Source of the DNA: Oscillospiraceae bacterium
GTDB taxonomy: Bacteria; Bacillota; Clostridia; Oscillospirales; Ruminococcaceae
Length of the DNA: 64,000 nt
Reading direction: 5' to 3'
Assembly: GCA_022835495.1 (NCBI GenBank)
Contig: BQOK01000001.1
Location: 2,542,001-2,606,000, forward strand
Part shown: one piece after another, positions 27,615 through 36,303 of the stretch
Layout of the letters: every line of letters starts with the position of its first letter
How positions within the stretch are numbered: position 1 is the first letter of the stretch
Notes under the pieces: model-generated
Databases searched by the model: none
What the model was told of the DNA's origin: nothing
Seen by the model: only the letters and a program-made list of their open reading frames with translations
Made by a program: the position numbers and the translations under genes

Positions 27615-27803
27615 TTTTCTTTCGCTTCTGTAATGCGGGAAATGAAATTTTGGCAACCGGCGGGGCAGAGAATTTTTCCTTTCACTCCCCACACCACCGC
27701 GTTTTGAAATTTGCCAAACGAAACGGACAATTTTCTCTTTGCTTCTTACTACGGACAAAAATCAGAAATGCCAAACGCCGGGGCAAAAAAATATTCCTTT
27801 CAC
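27615..27803. repeat. Two imperfect direct repeats in the element
   Basis: Units 27615-27686 and 27731-27803 both run from TTTTCT.TT.GCTTCT through a GCCA/ACCGG/GCCGGGGCA core to TTCCTTTCACT. They could be protein-binding sites or a decayed duplication. Confidence 0.4.
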
Positions 27804-27979
27804 TTACTACTACAATCCGAACAGGGCAAAATGGCCGGGAACGGAGCCGGGCAACAAAAAAGCAGCAAATCTTTTTCAGACTTACTGCTTTCACTGGCCG
27901 CGCCGGTGGCGGCTGGTATTCAGTTTTGAAAACTCATTTCATATTGGTATGATAAACGGAGAGTTATTGCGTTATGTTT

Positions 27980-28264
27980 TCAAAAGGAAACGATTTCTCC
28001 TTGAATATATCCCACAAAATATGCAATCGCTATACTTATCGCAATGCAGCATATACATAGTATTTCAGCAATAACCTTTTTCCCGGTTATTTTGTTTACA
28101 GACTTGCCGTAGTCAATAGTAGCCCATACCATTGAAAGTAAAAATAGAATTGCAATCCAATGAGTATGAAACGACAGTCCCATGCTGACAAATACAAAGT
28201 TTGTGATGATGTAAAAGGTGCTTCTAACTACAACTTCCGTCACTGTTGAAAGCTGATTTTTCAT
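27980..28264 (-). CDS. Small membrane protein of unknown function
   Basis: A 94-aa protein from ATG 28264 (MKNQLSTVTEV), with AGGAGG upstream. Three hydrophobic segments (about 12-30, 34-52 and 70-90) predict an integral membrane protein. I do not recognise a family. It follows the ORF8-like gene and is probably co-transcribed with the sigma-like gene. Confidence 0.55.
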   Translation of the reverse strand: MKNQLSTVTEVVVRSTFYIITNFVFVSMGLSFHTHWIAILFLLSMVWATIDYGKSVNKITGKKVIAEILCICCIAISIAIAYFVGYIQGEIVSF

Positions 28265-28295
28265 AAAACCTCTTGCCTCCTTAATTTCCTGTTTA

Positions 28296-28493
28296 CTATC
28301 GGTCAAAGCGAAACTTGAACAGCGCGGTAATTAGCTTCTGCTTTATATGTTCCTCAACCTCGGTGTTGACTTTCCCGTGTACTTTGGAACAGTAGCGGAT
28401 ATATCCGGCGTAGTGGGAAAGAACGGTGTCGATTGCGTCCGGGTCGCCCTCATGCGCCTTGACGATTGTTTCATAGGGGAGAAGTTTATTCAT
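28296..28493 (-). CDS. Tn916 ORF8-like helix-turn-helix protein
   Basis: A 65-aa protein (MNKLLPYETIVKAHEGDPDA) of the conjugative-transposon helix-turn-helix family, like ORF8 of Tn916. These small proteins are encoded beside a sigma-like factor and help control excision and transfer genes. It overlaps the upstream sigma-like gene by 8 bases. Confidence 0.8.
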   Translation of the reverse strand: MNKLLPYETIVKAHEGDPDAIDTVLSHYAGYIRYCSKVHGKVNTEVEEHIKQKLITALFKFRFDR

Positions 28494-28908
28494 ACCGGCT
28501 CACCTCCATTTCCTTCCGAAGCCGTTGCAAGGCAAGCTGGATATGCCGCCCCGCTGTGCTGCGTGTCCGGCCGATATGTACGCCGATCACTCTCTGCGGC
28601 TGGCGCAGGAAATAGTAACGGAAAATTTCTTCCTGTGCCTGCTCCGGCAAAAGGGCAAGGGCAGCGGCAAGTTCCGCATGGTACAGAACGGCGGTCTGGC
28701 CGCAGGCGGTAAAAAGATATTCTTCAAGCTGCTCCGGCTCGGAAAACTGGACAAACTTCTCATTCATCAGATAGTCAAGGGAAACTTCCCGTTCCCACCT
28801 CTGGCGCAGCTTCAAAATTATATCTATGGCGGCGTGACGAATGACAACCTTGCAAAAGGCGTTAAAAGTGTACTGGATATGCACTTTGTAGGCTTCATCT
28901 TCGGTCAT
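28486..28908 (-). CDS. Sigma-70-like factor, Tn916 ORF7 type
   Basis: A 140-aa protein from ATG 28908 (MTEDEAYK), with AGGGGGAA upstream. The C-terminal half is a region-4-like helix-turn-helix (LPEQAQEEIFRYYFLRQPQR, then IGRTRSTAGRHIQLAL); the N-terminal half could serve as region 2. In Tn916 the ORF7 protein drives element genes after induction. Here it is probably the element's own activator. Confidence 0.82.
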   Translation of the reverse strand: MTEDEAYKVHIQYTFNAFCKVVIRHAAIDIILKLRQRWEREVSLDYLMNEKFVQFSEPEQLEEYLFTACGQTAVLYHAELAAALALLPEQAQEEIFRYYFLRQPQRVIGVHIGRTRSTAGRHIQLALQRLRKEMEVSRYE

Positions 28909-29073
28909 GGAAATTCCCCCTCTCTCTGATAATAGTGCGGGGCGGCAGCACTCCTTGCTGTCGCCCCTTGATTGCCTACCAGCAAAGGCGGGCGGGGCTG
29001 TCAACGGCGGCGCTTGCGTCGTTCATCTTGACCGTTGACTGGCTCGGCTGACTTTGCTATTCCGTTATCTCTT

Positions 29074-29517
29074 TCAGTTATTGTCAAAGGAAATGTAGAT
29101 AGTTAGACTATCGGGTATGTAGCTGATACTTAACCACTTTTCGTCATTTGATAAAAGTGTCCCGATAGAAACATAGTTTTCTCCTTCGATTTCCTCTGAC
29201 ACATTTTCAATTACGGAAAAGCCTTCTTGGTTCAAAAGCTCCATATACTCGTTATAGTCGTTTTCGCTAATGCCGGTAAGGTTGATATTGCAATTCTCAT
29301 GTTCTGTATCAAGTGTAGCCCATGCAACCGTACCAGGCGCAACAGGAAGCCCCTCTGTGTACTCATTCGCAGGCCAAACACCCTCGTCCAATTTTGTAAC
29401 ACTATTAGATTGCGTATTGTTCTCATTGCTTGTCGGTGTAGATGATGTATTTTGATTAGAACACGCAGCCATAAAAATCATAACCATGATTGTGAATACA
29501 GAAATATACTTTTTCAT
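29074..29517 (-). CDS. Lipoprotein of unknown function
   Basis: A 147-aa protein from ATG 29517, with AGGAGG 6 bases upstream. It has a lipoprotein signal with lipobox MAAC (Cys19), a Ser/Thr/Asn-rich linker to about residue 42, then an acidic domain with no family I recognise. It is the third gene of the PadR/HAAS unit, 3 bases after it, and is AT-rich. It is probably anchored on the outer face of the membrane. Confidence 0.7.
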   Translation of the reverse strand: MKKYISVFTIMVMIFMAACSNQNTSSTPTSNENNTQSNSVTKLDEGVWPANEYTEGLPVAPGTVAWATLDTEHENCNINLTGISENDYNEYMELLNQEGFSVIENVSEEIEGENYVSIGTLLSNDEKWLSISYIPDSLTIYISFDNN

Positions 29518-29520
29518 TAG

Positions 29521-29979
29521 TTACCTCCTGTTTTTGTGTATGGTTCGGATAATTAACAAAACAGCAATAGCTGTTGCTGCAAACCCAATAGCCAAAAGGA
29601 TATGCGAAATATCAAAGGCAAACGCGCCCTCAATCTGTATATTTGTTGTCGCGTCTGCTTGTCCGATTGCTCCTTCTGGTACTTTTCCTGATTGCGTAAC
29701 AGCATATACCGAAAAGGCAGCAACCGCGATAACAAGCGCAGCAAGAGTAGAAATGATACCGTTCCTTTTTTTCGATTTGGTGTTATCAATGCCAAACTGT
29801 TCTGCGGTGCTGTCTGCAAATTCTTTTGGCGTCCCCAAACGCTGGATAATCTGCTGCTCTGTTTCTCCATGCTCCATAGCAGACGCAAAAACTTCATTCA
29901 AGTCACGCACAACCTCTTTTTTCATTTTGCGTGGTAAAGATAGTTCCTTTTCAACCTGTTTGATATATTGTTCTTTCAT
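29521..29979 (-). CDS. HAAS-domain (DUF1700-like) membrane protein
   Basis: A 152-aa protein, translationally coupled to padR (ATGA at 29976-29979). Residues 1-65 are a HAAS-type helical domain (QYIKQVEKELSLPRKMKKEV, LGTPKEFA), followed by two membrane helices (about 75-95 and 125-145). HAAS proteins are almost always encoded beside PadR regulators and are thought to act as membrane-side signal partners. Confidence 0.8.
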   Translation of the reverse strand: MKEQYIKQVEKELSLPRKMKKEVVRDLNEVFASAMEHGETEQQIIQRLGTPKEFADSTAEQFGIDNTKSKKRNGIISTLAALVIAVAAFSVYAVTQSGKVPEGAIGQADATTNIQIEGAFAFDISHILLAIGFAATAIAVLLIIRTIHKNRR

Positions 29980-30335
29980 TTGGACACCCTCGCTTGTTGA
30001 TAACTTTCTATAAAGCCGTTTACGCAGTTTTCATAGCTTGACCAAAATAAGATTAGTTCATCAAGTACATTCCTGCCTTTATCCGTTAAAGAATAATACT
30101 TTTTTGAGCCGCCATTTGCCGCAGCCGGAGCCAATCGGCATTTGATTAGTTCTGCTTCCTGTAAACGATACAGAATGGGGTAAATGGTTCCCTCTTTCGC
30201 ATATCCCAAAACAGACGCACTATTGTTCAATTCGGTTATAATTTCATATCCATAAGTTTCCTTGCGTCCGATTAGGCATAAGAGTATCATTTCCAGAGAG
30301 CCTTTTTTGAATTGCTGGACATATTTGTTATTCAT
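29976..30335 (-). CDS. PadR-family transcriptional regulator
   Basis: A 119-aa protein from ATG 30335 (MNNKYVQQFKKG), with GAGAGG upstream. The winged helix is typical: GSLEMILLCLIGRKETYGYE, KEGTIYPILYRLQEAELI, and the wing GGSKKYYSLTDKG. A C-terminal helix serves dimerisation. It is the first gene of the AT-rich cargo operon at the element's right end. A palindrome in its leader (30358-30380) is the likely autoregulatory site. Confidence 0.9.
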   Translation of the reverse strand: MNNKYVQQFKKGSLEMILLCLIGRKETYGYEIITELNNSASVLGYAKEGTIYPILYRLQEAELIKCRLAPAAANGGSKKYYSLTDKGRNVLDELILFWSSYENCVNGFIESYQQARVSK

Positions 30336-30357
30336 ATCGTCGCCTCTCTTTAGCTTT

Positions 30358-30416
30358 GCTATTTAGGCTTGCTAAATAGCAACTATATTATATCTCTTCC
30401 GAGGTATCAGAGTCAA
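30358..30416 (-). promoter_or_regulatory. padR promoter with downstream palindromic operator
   Basis: Minus strand TTGACT (complement of 30411-30416), 18-base spacer, TATAAT (complement of 30387-30392). Just downstream is a perfect inverted repeat, GCTATTTA-N7-TAAATAGC (30358-30380), well placed for repression by PadR. Confidence 0.7.
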
Positions 30417-30497
30417 TAGGCTTAACGAAAAAGTTACAAGGTGTGTGCGTAAGGTAATAACGGAATAGTGGGCTGCTGTCTATCAAATTCTTGTGTG

Positions 30498-31673
30498 TTA
30501 CTTTATGGCACATGAGCATTCAAACATGGGGATAAACTGGTCCGGCAGCAGCACCGTGCCGTCCGGCCGCTGCCAGCGCACCAGCGCCTCGGCCCCCGCA
30601 AGCGTTTCCTCCGCAAGCTCCAGCTGCGGCTGCAGGTAAAGGCAGAACTCCCCTTTTTCCAGCGCCTCGGGGGCCTGGCGCATCAGGCGCTCCTCCTCAA
30701 ACCGCTGCTCGTTCATCGCGGGGTCGTAATACAAAAGCTTGTTTTTGCGCGCCTCGCCCTTGCAGCTTTCCATGGCGATAAACGCCTTGTCCAGCATGTC
30801 CTTCATCGGTTCGGCACAAAGGTCGGCGGGCAGGTATACCCCCGCCGTAAAACTGATCTCGGCGCCGATCTTCCTTTTTATTTCCGGGCTCAGCAGGCGC
30901 TGGCGCAGCTTTTCCATCCGCTGGTCAAGATCCGCCTTGCCCTTGTAGGCCAGTAGCAGCGCAAAAACGTCCTTTTCCACCCGGCCGCAGGCCTCGCAGG
31001 TGCGGCAGAATTCCTTCAGGCTGCCGGCAATGCTGCACAGCACCGCGTCGCCCGTGTCAAACCCGCACACCCGGTTGATGTAGCGGAAGTTGTTGATGCC
31101 GAACTTCACAAGCGCATACTGCCGCTGCTGCGGGCCGCAGCGCAGCTCGCCCGCCCGCTGAACAAAGCCCTCCAAATTATAAATTCCCGTAAGCGCGTCC
31201 TGGTTTTTCGCCTGCACAACCGCCTTTTTCAAAAGGTTATAATTCTTTTGTGCCGCCGCCGGGTTCAAAAAGGGGTATTTTTCCTGTTCGGTGTAAGCAA
31301 CGGAATTGTGCAGGTGCACCAGCAGCCACCTGCCCTGTTCCCGCCGGTATACCGCCGAAAAACGCAGCGGCATTTCCATCACCATGCCGCTCTTCGGGTC
31401 GCTGCTCACATCCAGCAGCGCCGTCACCACGGCCATCTCCGGCGCCGAAAAAACGGTGTGGTACCACGCCCGCTCAATGGTAAAGGCCCCTTCATAGGTG
31501 TTGCGCTCCTGTTTGAAATACTGCCGCAGCTGCGCGGTGCCCTTTCCTATTTCCACCTCGCCCGTGCCGATCCAGCTGAACTCCGGGCTCAGGTATTCCA
31601 GAATCGTTTCATAATCGCGCTGCACAAAATAGGCCAGTGCCAATTTCCGTGCCAGAGCTTCCAGTTCCTGCAC
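30498..31673 (-). pseudogene. NTF2-like/GGDEF/EAL protein, N-terminal part, truncated by the mobile element
   Basis: The 5' part of the split cyclic-di-GMP gene. I placed the start at GTG 31673 (M-QELEALARKL), with GGGAGGAAG upstream. Residues about 1-130 are an NTF2/SnoaL-like domain (LSPEFSWIGTGEVEIGKG). A GGDEF domain (about 155-300) follows, with the active motif degenerate (GRVEKDVFAL), so no cyclase activity is expected. Then comes the beginning of an EAL domain with EALVRW. The host frame ends at 30519 (FIPMFE); the reading frame picks up six element codons and stops at 30498. The protein made now lacks most of the EAL domain. It is probably the last gene of the 31.7-53.2 kb envelope operon. 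Confidence 0.88.
30501..30520. repeat. Right attachment site of the mobile element
   Basis: Arm CTTTATGGCACAT (30501-30513), five spacer bases, then TT core (30519-30520); host sequence CAAACATGGGG resumes at 30521. The arm is the inverted counterpart of 20086-20098. Confidence 0.8.
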
Positions 31674-31723
31674 TGCACTCTTCCTCCCGCTCGTTCTCTG
31701 CCGCAACCCTTTGCGGCCAGCCC

Positions 31724-32287
31724 CTACCGTTCAATCGTAATCACAAGCGCGGCCTGCGCAATGCCCTTTTCCTTGTCCGTGTCCCTGTCCAGCAGGTGAA
31801 CGGTGGCCGTGCAGGCATAGCTGCCCGCAGGCAGCGGCTTTTTGGTCTGCAAACTGTCGCTGTAAATATAGCTGTTGGGCTGCAGGATCCCCGAATCATA
31901 CACCTGCTCGCCCGTGTCGTCCCGCGCAATCGTCACCCGGATGTTGTTCAGGTTCACCTCCGGGCACTCGATCATCAATTCGCCCTCCGCTTCCCCGCTT
32001 TCAAACACAGGCTCGCTGTTAATCGAAAAGGCCACCGTGGTCTCGTCGATCTGCGCGTTCAGCATGGCCTCGATCTGCTCGGCCGTTTTGCCCGGCAGCG
32101 CGCCCACCACCGCGTTGGGGTTATAGGCCGGGGCCTCCGGCTGCCGGTTCAGCAGCAGCCAGTGCAGCGCGCCCCCCGCCGCCGGCAGCAGCACCAGCAG
32201 CAAAACAAAGGCCAGCCTCCGCTTTTTTCTTCCCTGCTCCGGCGCCCCTTGTTCCGGCCCGGCGTTCCTGCTTTTTTGTGCTGGCAT
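31724..32287 (-). CDS. Membrane-anchored envelope protein, paralogue 5 of 5
   Basis: A 187-aa protein from ATG 32287 (MPAQKSRN). A basic cytoplasmic tail is followed by one membrane helix (about 25-45) and an outer beta-rich domain. It shares with the genes at 33206, 37059, 37612 and 38199 the pattern NPNAVVGALPGKTAEQ, a FESGEAEGELMIE stretch, the DTGEQVYDSG..P strand and GSYACTA. The fold is unknown to me; a beta sandwich is likely. A repeated single-pass architecture inside one operon suggests subunits that present or assemble the secreted proteins. It is 50 bases before the GGDEF/EAL gene. Confidence 0.65.
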   Translation of the reverse strand: MPAQKSRNAGPEQGAPEQGRKKRRLAFVLLLVLLPAAGGALHWLLLNRQPEAPAYNPNAVVGALPGKTAEQIEAMLNAQIDETTVAFSINSEPVFESGEAEGELMIECPEVNLNNIRVTIARDDTGEQVYDSGILQPNSYIYSDSLQTKKPLPAGSYACTATVHLLDRDTDKEKGIAQAALVITIER

Positions 32288-32373
32288 CTCCACTTCTCCG
32301 TTCTTTTGTGTATCGTTTTAGGCGCCGGCGGCTCTGCCGCCTTTGTGGCCCCGGGTCCGCCCTGTTTACAGCG

Positions 32374-32438
32374 TCCCATCCACAAAGGCCCCACCGCCGT
32401 GAGGCCCTTGTGGATGGGAAGGCGGAGCGCTCCGCCTT
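32374..32438 (-). promoter_or_regulatory. Long stem-loop followed by a perfect 20-bp palindrome
   Basis: A 17-bp stem with one G-U pair (32374-32390 with 32403-32419) runs straight into a perfect palindrome, AAGGCGGAGC and its complement (32419-32438). It lies in the 209-base gap between two operon genes. The same layout recurs at 35441-35511. Confidence 0.5.
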
Positions 32439-32496
32439 CCCCCCGGGTATCTTGCAAAACCGGTTTTGTGCAGTAAGTGTTTTAAAATTTATCTCC

Positions 32497-33099
32497 TCAG
32501 GCGATAACGGTGCTCACCTTCATCACGGTGCGCAACTGGTATTTCCCATCGGCCAGGCTGGTGGTGTCGGTTTCGTTGTCCTTGGCAAAGATCTTGAATT
32601 CCAGGGTGCCGCTCAGGCCCATGGTGCCCAGCTCGCGGTTCAGCCCGCTGCCCACGGTAAGCTTGTAATCCACGGGGCCGGCCGCGTCAAACACGTCGGC
32701 CCGGGTCAGGCTTGCGGGCGCCAGATACACGTCCAGCACGCTCAAAAAGCCCACGGTGGGCGTTACCGCCGCGTCGCCCACTTCCGAAAGGGTCAGTTTC
32801 ACGCTGCGGTTGGAATTGTTGGTGAATTTGCCCGTGCCGGACACCACGCCCCCCGTGCCGGGGTCCGAGTCGTCCAGGGTCAAAACGCCTCCATCTTCCT
32901 TGGTAGCGATCTGGAAGTTGATGGCGGTGGGCATGACCACGCTGATCAGCGCGGCGTCCTTTTTGGTCTCGCCGTTCAGCCAGACCTCCTGCCCATCCTC
33001 GTTGGTCACTGTTTTGTTGTCGCTGTCGGCGGCCATAACCGGCGCCGCCAAAGCGCACATCATGGCCAGCGCCAGCACCAGAGCGAGTGCTTTTTTCAT
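32497..33099 (-). CDS. Small secreted envelope protein with NNS motif, copy 3
   Basis: A 200-aa protein with a signal peptide (MKKALALVLAL, cleavage after VMA, about residue 23). The mature part is beta-rich and has the motif SVVMPTAINFQI followed by FTNNSNRSVKLTL. This (V/L)P..I.F....NNS..(P/S)V pattern is shared with the proteins at 35543 and 36304 and with the last domain of the giant protein, and resembles WxL- or camelysin-like surface proteins of Firmicutes. It has no anchor and is probably a repeated subunit of an extracellular structure. The likely processing enzyme is the operon's signal peptidase. Confidence 0.7.
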   Translation of the reverse strand: MKKALALVLALAMMCALAAPVMAADSDNKTVTNEDGQEVWLNGETKKDAALISVVMPTAINFQIATKEDGGVLTLDDSDPGTGGVVSGTGKFTNNSNRSVKLTLSEVGDAAVTPTVGFLSVLDVYLAPASLTRADVFDAAGPVDYKLTVGSGLNRELGTMGLSGTLEFKIFAKDNETDTTSLADGKYQLRTVMKVSTVIA

Positions 33100-33205
33100 G
33101 TTTACTACTCCTTTACGTTTGTGTGGTTACTTACTGCATCCGGGCCCGTAAGCCCTGTATCTATTCCAGGCAGCGCAGGGCTGCCGCAGAATCGCTGTAA
33201 AAGGG

Positions 33206-33769
33206 CTAGCCCTGCACGGTGAGCACAAGGCCCGCCTGCACCTCGCCCAGGTAGGTTTCGCCGTCCGTCCGGTAGGCGAAAATGCGCGCTGTGCAGCTGT
33301 AGCTGCCCGCGGGCAGCGCTGCTTCCAGCTCAATCGTTTCCATGTAGCTGCCCGGCTTCAAAAGGCCGGTCTTGCACAGCACAAGCTCGCCCCCCAGGGT
33401 TTCCGCATAGGGGTCCGCCTCGTCCAGGCAAAGCTCCAGCCGGGTGTACTTCCCGTTCGAGGCCGGGTTCTCAAACCAGATGTTCCCCTTCCCCCCCAAA
33501 AAGGTCGGCGCGCTGTTAATGGTAAAGGCGATCATCCCCTCGCTGATCTGCTGGTTCAGCTCGGCCTCAATCTGCTCGGCCGTTTTGCCCGGCATCATGC
33601 CCACCGTCGCGTTCGGCTCCAGCTTGGGGTCCGCCCTGTAAAAGCGCTGCCACAGCAGCGCCCCCACCAGCACCAAAAGCAGCGCCACCAGCAAAAGCAG
33701 CGCCGCCACCAGCCGCCTGCCCGCCTTTTCCCTTGCAGGCGCCGTTTGTTCTTGTCCGCTCGTTGCCAT
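33206..33769 (-). CDS. Membrane-anchored envelope protein, paralogue 4 of 5
   Basis: A 187-aa protein; ATG 33769 overlaps the previous stop as TGATG, so the two are translationally coupled. Basic tail, one membrane helix (about 20-42), then EPNATVGMMPGKTAEQIEAE and the shared beta-rich domain ending in LTVQG. It is closest in its motifs to the paralogue at 31724, judging by the PGKTAEQIEA stretch. Confidence 0.65.
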   Translation of the reverse strand: MATSGQEQTAPAREKAGRRLVAALLLLVALLLVLVGALLWQRFYRADPKLEPNATVGMMPGKTAEQIEAELNQQISEGMIAFTINSAPTFLGGKGNIWFENPASNGKYTRLELCLDEADPYAETLGGELVLCKTGLLKPGSYMETIELEAALPAGSYSCTARIFAYRTDGETYLGEVQAGLVLTVQG

Positions 33770-35391
33770 CAGCCCTTGCCCTCCTGGTTCTCGTGTTTAT
33801 TCTTCCTGCTCCAGGCAAACCCCGCGCCGCAGCCCGCCAGCACCGCCACCGCCAGCAGCCACCAGGGCCAGTTCTGTATCAGCCCGTCCACTGCCTCCGG
33901 CCTGCCCGTGGTCAGCACATAGCTGGAACAGTGCTTCAGCTCGCCCGCGGTATAGTGGCCGGTCACAGCATGCGGTTCCAGCCCTTCCGCCACCGGTTCC
34001 AGCTCCCCCGTTTCCGGGTTATGGTACAAAAAGCTCACCGGTTGTGCAAAGCCCGCCAGGTTCTTCACCCGCAGCTGTGCCGGCACCGGCAGCGGCCCGT
34101 GGTGCGCTATAATCACATACTGGCTGTGCCAGCCCGCCGTCCGCTCCAAAATCGGGTCATCGGCCTGGGGCGTGTCCGTAATATACAGGTCATAGCTCTG
34201 CTGCGCCTGCCCCGCGCCGCTCAGGGCTGCCTTTTTCAGCTTTTCAGCTTCAAACAGCCACTGGTACCACAGCTCGTCGTCCTGCTCCGGGTCGCACAGC
34301 TCCACCTCCAGGCCCATGCCCTGCTGCCCCGCAAACCCGAACGCTTCCCCCGGCACCGGCAGCGCCGCCTCGCTGTGCGCGCCGCCCTTTGTAAACAGCA
34401 GCGAAGCGTCCCCCGCCTCGTACCGCGTTCCCTGGTCAAAGTGCTGCCCGGCCGCCGCCGCGTTCACCAGCGCCTCTGGCAGCTCGGTGCTGTGCACATA
34501 GCTTTCTCCCTCCCGGAACGTCAGCCGCAGCCCTATCTCATTTTTCTGCGCCGCCTGCGCCAGGTTGTGCGGCGCCAGCAGCTCCGCGCGTTCGCCCGTG
34601 GTTTCCCGGATCAGGTGCAGGTACATGGGCCCCTTAAGCTCTTCCACCCACACCTCCGCGCCGTCCAGCAGGCCCGCGTCGTGTTCGCTGAACGCCGGCA
34701 GCACCGCCTCGTACCGCTTGCCGTCCTGCCCGGTGTATTTCACCACGATCTCCTTGCCCGTGGCCGCCGATTCCTCCACCACCTCCTGCGGCACCTGCAC
34801 CCGTGTGCTGCCCGCCGGCGCGTTCACCACCAGCCGCTCGTCATCGGCCCCATCCCCGCGCCCTTTCCCGGGCCTCGCCCCGCCCGCTTCCGGCGCGGGG
34901 GTCGCTTTCGCTTCGTCCGGGGTTTCCGGCACCGCTTCCATCACAACCACAAGCTCGTCCGTTTCCCGGTCGTCCCGCCAGTAGGTATACGGCTCCGTTT
35001 TGGGGTGGTACCCATCCGCGCTCACGTAAAAGTTGTAGTTCACGCCGTACACAAGGTTTGTCACCAGCACCTCGCCGGCCGCGTCCGTCACCGCGTAGTT
35101 CTCCTGCATCTGCACGGCTACCTTTGCGCCCGCCAGCGGCCTGTTCCCGCCGTCCCGCACCTTTACCGTTACGCTTTTGTCGCCCGTGCCCACCGTGCCG
35201 TTCAGCTTCACCTCGCCGTAACTGCCGTCGCCCATAACAACACCCGTGCCCGGCCCTGTGGCCGCCGCCGGCAGGTCGGGCGCGGCCGGCAGGTCGGGCG
35301 CACCCGGTTCCCCCGCCGCCAAAGCCGGCGCCGCGCATACCCCCAGCAGGCAGCCTGCCAGCAGGCCCGCCAGTAAGTTCCGTATCCTCAC
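33769..35391 (-). CDS. Membrane-anchored protein with carboxypeptidase-regulatory-like domain
   Basis: A 540-aa protein. I chose GTG 35391 (M-RIRNLLAG) because AAGGAG lies 9 bases upstream; a longer in-frame start exists without one. The signal peptide ends near residue 25, followed by an Ala/Pro/Gly linker. Residues about 65-150 resemble a CarboxypepD_reg/Cna-B-like beta sandwich (VKVRDGGNRPLAGAKVAVQM). The middle has no family I know. A C-terminal helix (WWLLAVAVLAGCGAGFAW) and basic tail anchor it. In the operon it may be a scaffold tying the extracellular structure to the membrane. Confidence 0.65.
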   Translation of the reverse strand: MRIRNLLAGLLAGCLLGVCAAPALAAGEPGAPDLPAAPDLPAAATGPGTGVVMGDGSYGEVKLNGTVGTGDKSVTVKVRDGGNRPLAGAKVAVQMQENYAVTDAAGEVLVTNLVYGVNYNFYVSADGYHPKTEPYTYWRDDRETDELVVVMEAVPETPDEAKATPAPEAGGARPGKGRGDGADDERLVVNAPAGSTRVQVPQEVVEESAATGKEIVVKYTGQDGKRYEAVLPAFSEHDAGLLDGAEVWVEELKGPMYLHLIRETTGERAELLAPHNLAQAAQKNEIGLRLTFREGESYVHSTELPEALVNAAAAGQHFDQGTRYEAGDASLLFTKGGAHSEAALPVPGEAFGFAGQQGMGLEVELCDPEQDDELWYQWLFEAEKLKKAALSGAGQAQQSYDLYITDTPQADDPILERTAGWHSQYVIIAHHGPLPVPAQLRVKNLAGFAQPVSFLYHNPETGELEPVAEGLEPHAVTGHYTAGELKHCSSYVLTTGRPEAVDGLIQNWPWWLLAVAVLAGCGAGFAWSRKNKHENQEGKG

Positions 35392-35440
35392 AGTTCTGCA
35401 CTCCTTTGTGTCAAATTCCAGCTCACGCTTTCGCATCCCT

Positions 35441-35511
35441 CCGCATGGCAGGGGGCAAGCCCCGCTTTTGGTCTTGCCCTCTGCCATGCGGGGGCGGCGC
35501 GCCGCCCCCGC
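35441..35511 (-). promoter_or_regulatory. Long stem-loop followed by a perfect 24-bp GC palindrome
   Basis: A 19-bp stem with one wobble (35441-35459 with 35473-35491) merges into the palindrome GCGGGGGCGGCG and its complement (35488-35511). It lies between the secreted-protein gene at 35543 and the anchored-protein gene at 33769. No T tract follows, so it is probably a message-processing or attenuation site. Confidence 0.5.
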
Positions 35512-35542
35512 ATGAAACCTAAAAACAGAAACGCCTGTGCCC

Positions 35543-36268
35543 TCAGGCGGGCTTGGTGGCCGACACCGTAAAGGTCGGGGTGATCTTGAACGAATCGCCC
35601 ACCTGCCAGCCCCGGTTGATCTGCCCGTACAGCTTAAAGGTCACGCTGTCCTTGGTGCCGTTGGCCGTAACCGTCGTGGTGCCCGCCTGCTCCAGCCGGC
35701 CCACATAGTCCGCCGCCAGCGCCGTGCCCCCGCTCTTTTTCGTGTTCAGGTAATACTTGTTGCTGGTCAGTGTGCTTGCGGTCATCCAGTCCGAAGCCGT
35801 TGCAAAGTCCGCCGGCGCCGAATACTCGTCCTTCAGCGCAAACATCATCTTCAAATTGTTTGCCGCCGCCGTGCCCGCCACCTCGCTTGCCGTCTGGGTC
35901 AGGCTCGGCGCGCGCCCGCCGGTCACCGCCGCCGTGCTTACCCCGCTCACCCGCACCCAAATGGGCACCACCGAATTGTTGGTGATGGTAAGGTTCGCGG
36001 GCTGGGTGATCTGGTTGTTGCACACCGCCCCCGCCGCCGTGTTGGCTTTGGTGGGGTCAATGTCGAACGAGATGGTCAGCGGCAGGGTCACCTTCAGCTG
36101 GGTTGCCACAATCGTGCCCGTGATCTGGGTGTCTGTGGTGGCGCTGTTGTTGGTCAGCGTCTTGGTCACCTGCGACGAACTCACGCTCGGCGCCGCCAGC
36201 GCGGGCAGCCCCAGGCTGGCCGCCAGCGCCAGGGTAAGCGCCAGCGCGGTCAGTTTTTTTGCTCTCAT
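35543..36268 (-). CDS. Small secreted envelope protein with NNS motif, copy 2
   Basis: A 241-aa protein; ATG 36268 with GGAGGAA upstream. The signal peptide (MRAKKLTALAL) is cleaved after ALA (about residue 25). The mature protein is Ser/Thr/Ala-rich and beta-strand-rich, with VTLPLTISFDIDPTK and LTITNNSVVPIWVRV, the motif shared with its two relatives and the giant protein's C-terminus. There is no anchor. It is probably a structural subunit on the cell surface. Confidence 0.7.
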   Translation of the reverse strand: MRAKKLTALALTLALAASLGLPALAAPSVSSSQVTKTLTNNSATTDTQITGTIVATQLKVTLPLTISFDIDPTKANTAAGAVCNNQITQPANLTITNNSVVPIWVRVSGVSTAAVTGGRAPSLTQTASEVAGTAAANNLKMMFALKDEYSAPADFATASDWMTASTLTSNKYYLNTKKSGGTALAADYVGRLEQAGTTTVTANGTKDSVTFKLYGQINRGWQVGDSFKITPTFTVSATKPA

Positions 36269-36303
36269 GTTGCAGTTCCTCCAATGTTTAAAATATTAAA
36301 AGC

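Larger units (their letters stand above)
27254..27979. other. 726-base region without a gene: oriT candidate and repeats
   Basis: No convincing reading frame. It holds the oriT candidate (27321-27402) next to mobC, two imperfect direct repeats (27615-27686, 27731-27803), and an AT-rich stretch towards 27980. The promoter of the mob operon is probably here but I could not place it with confidence. Confidence 0.5.
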
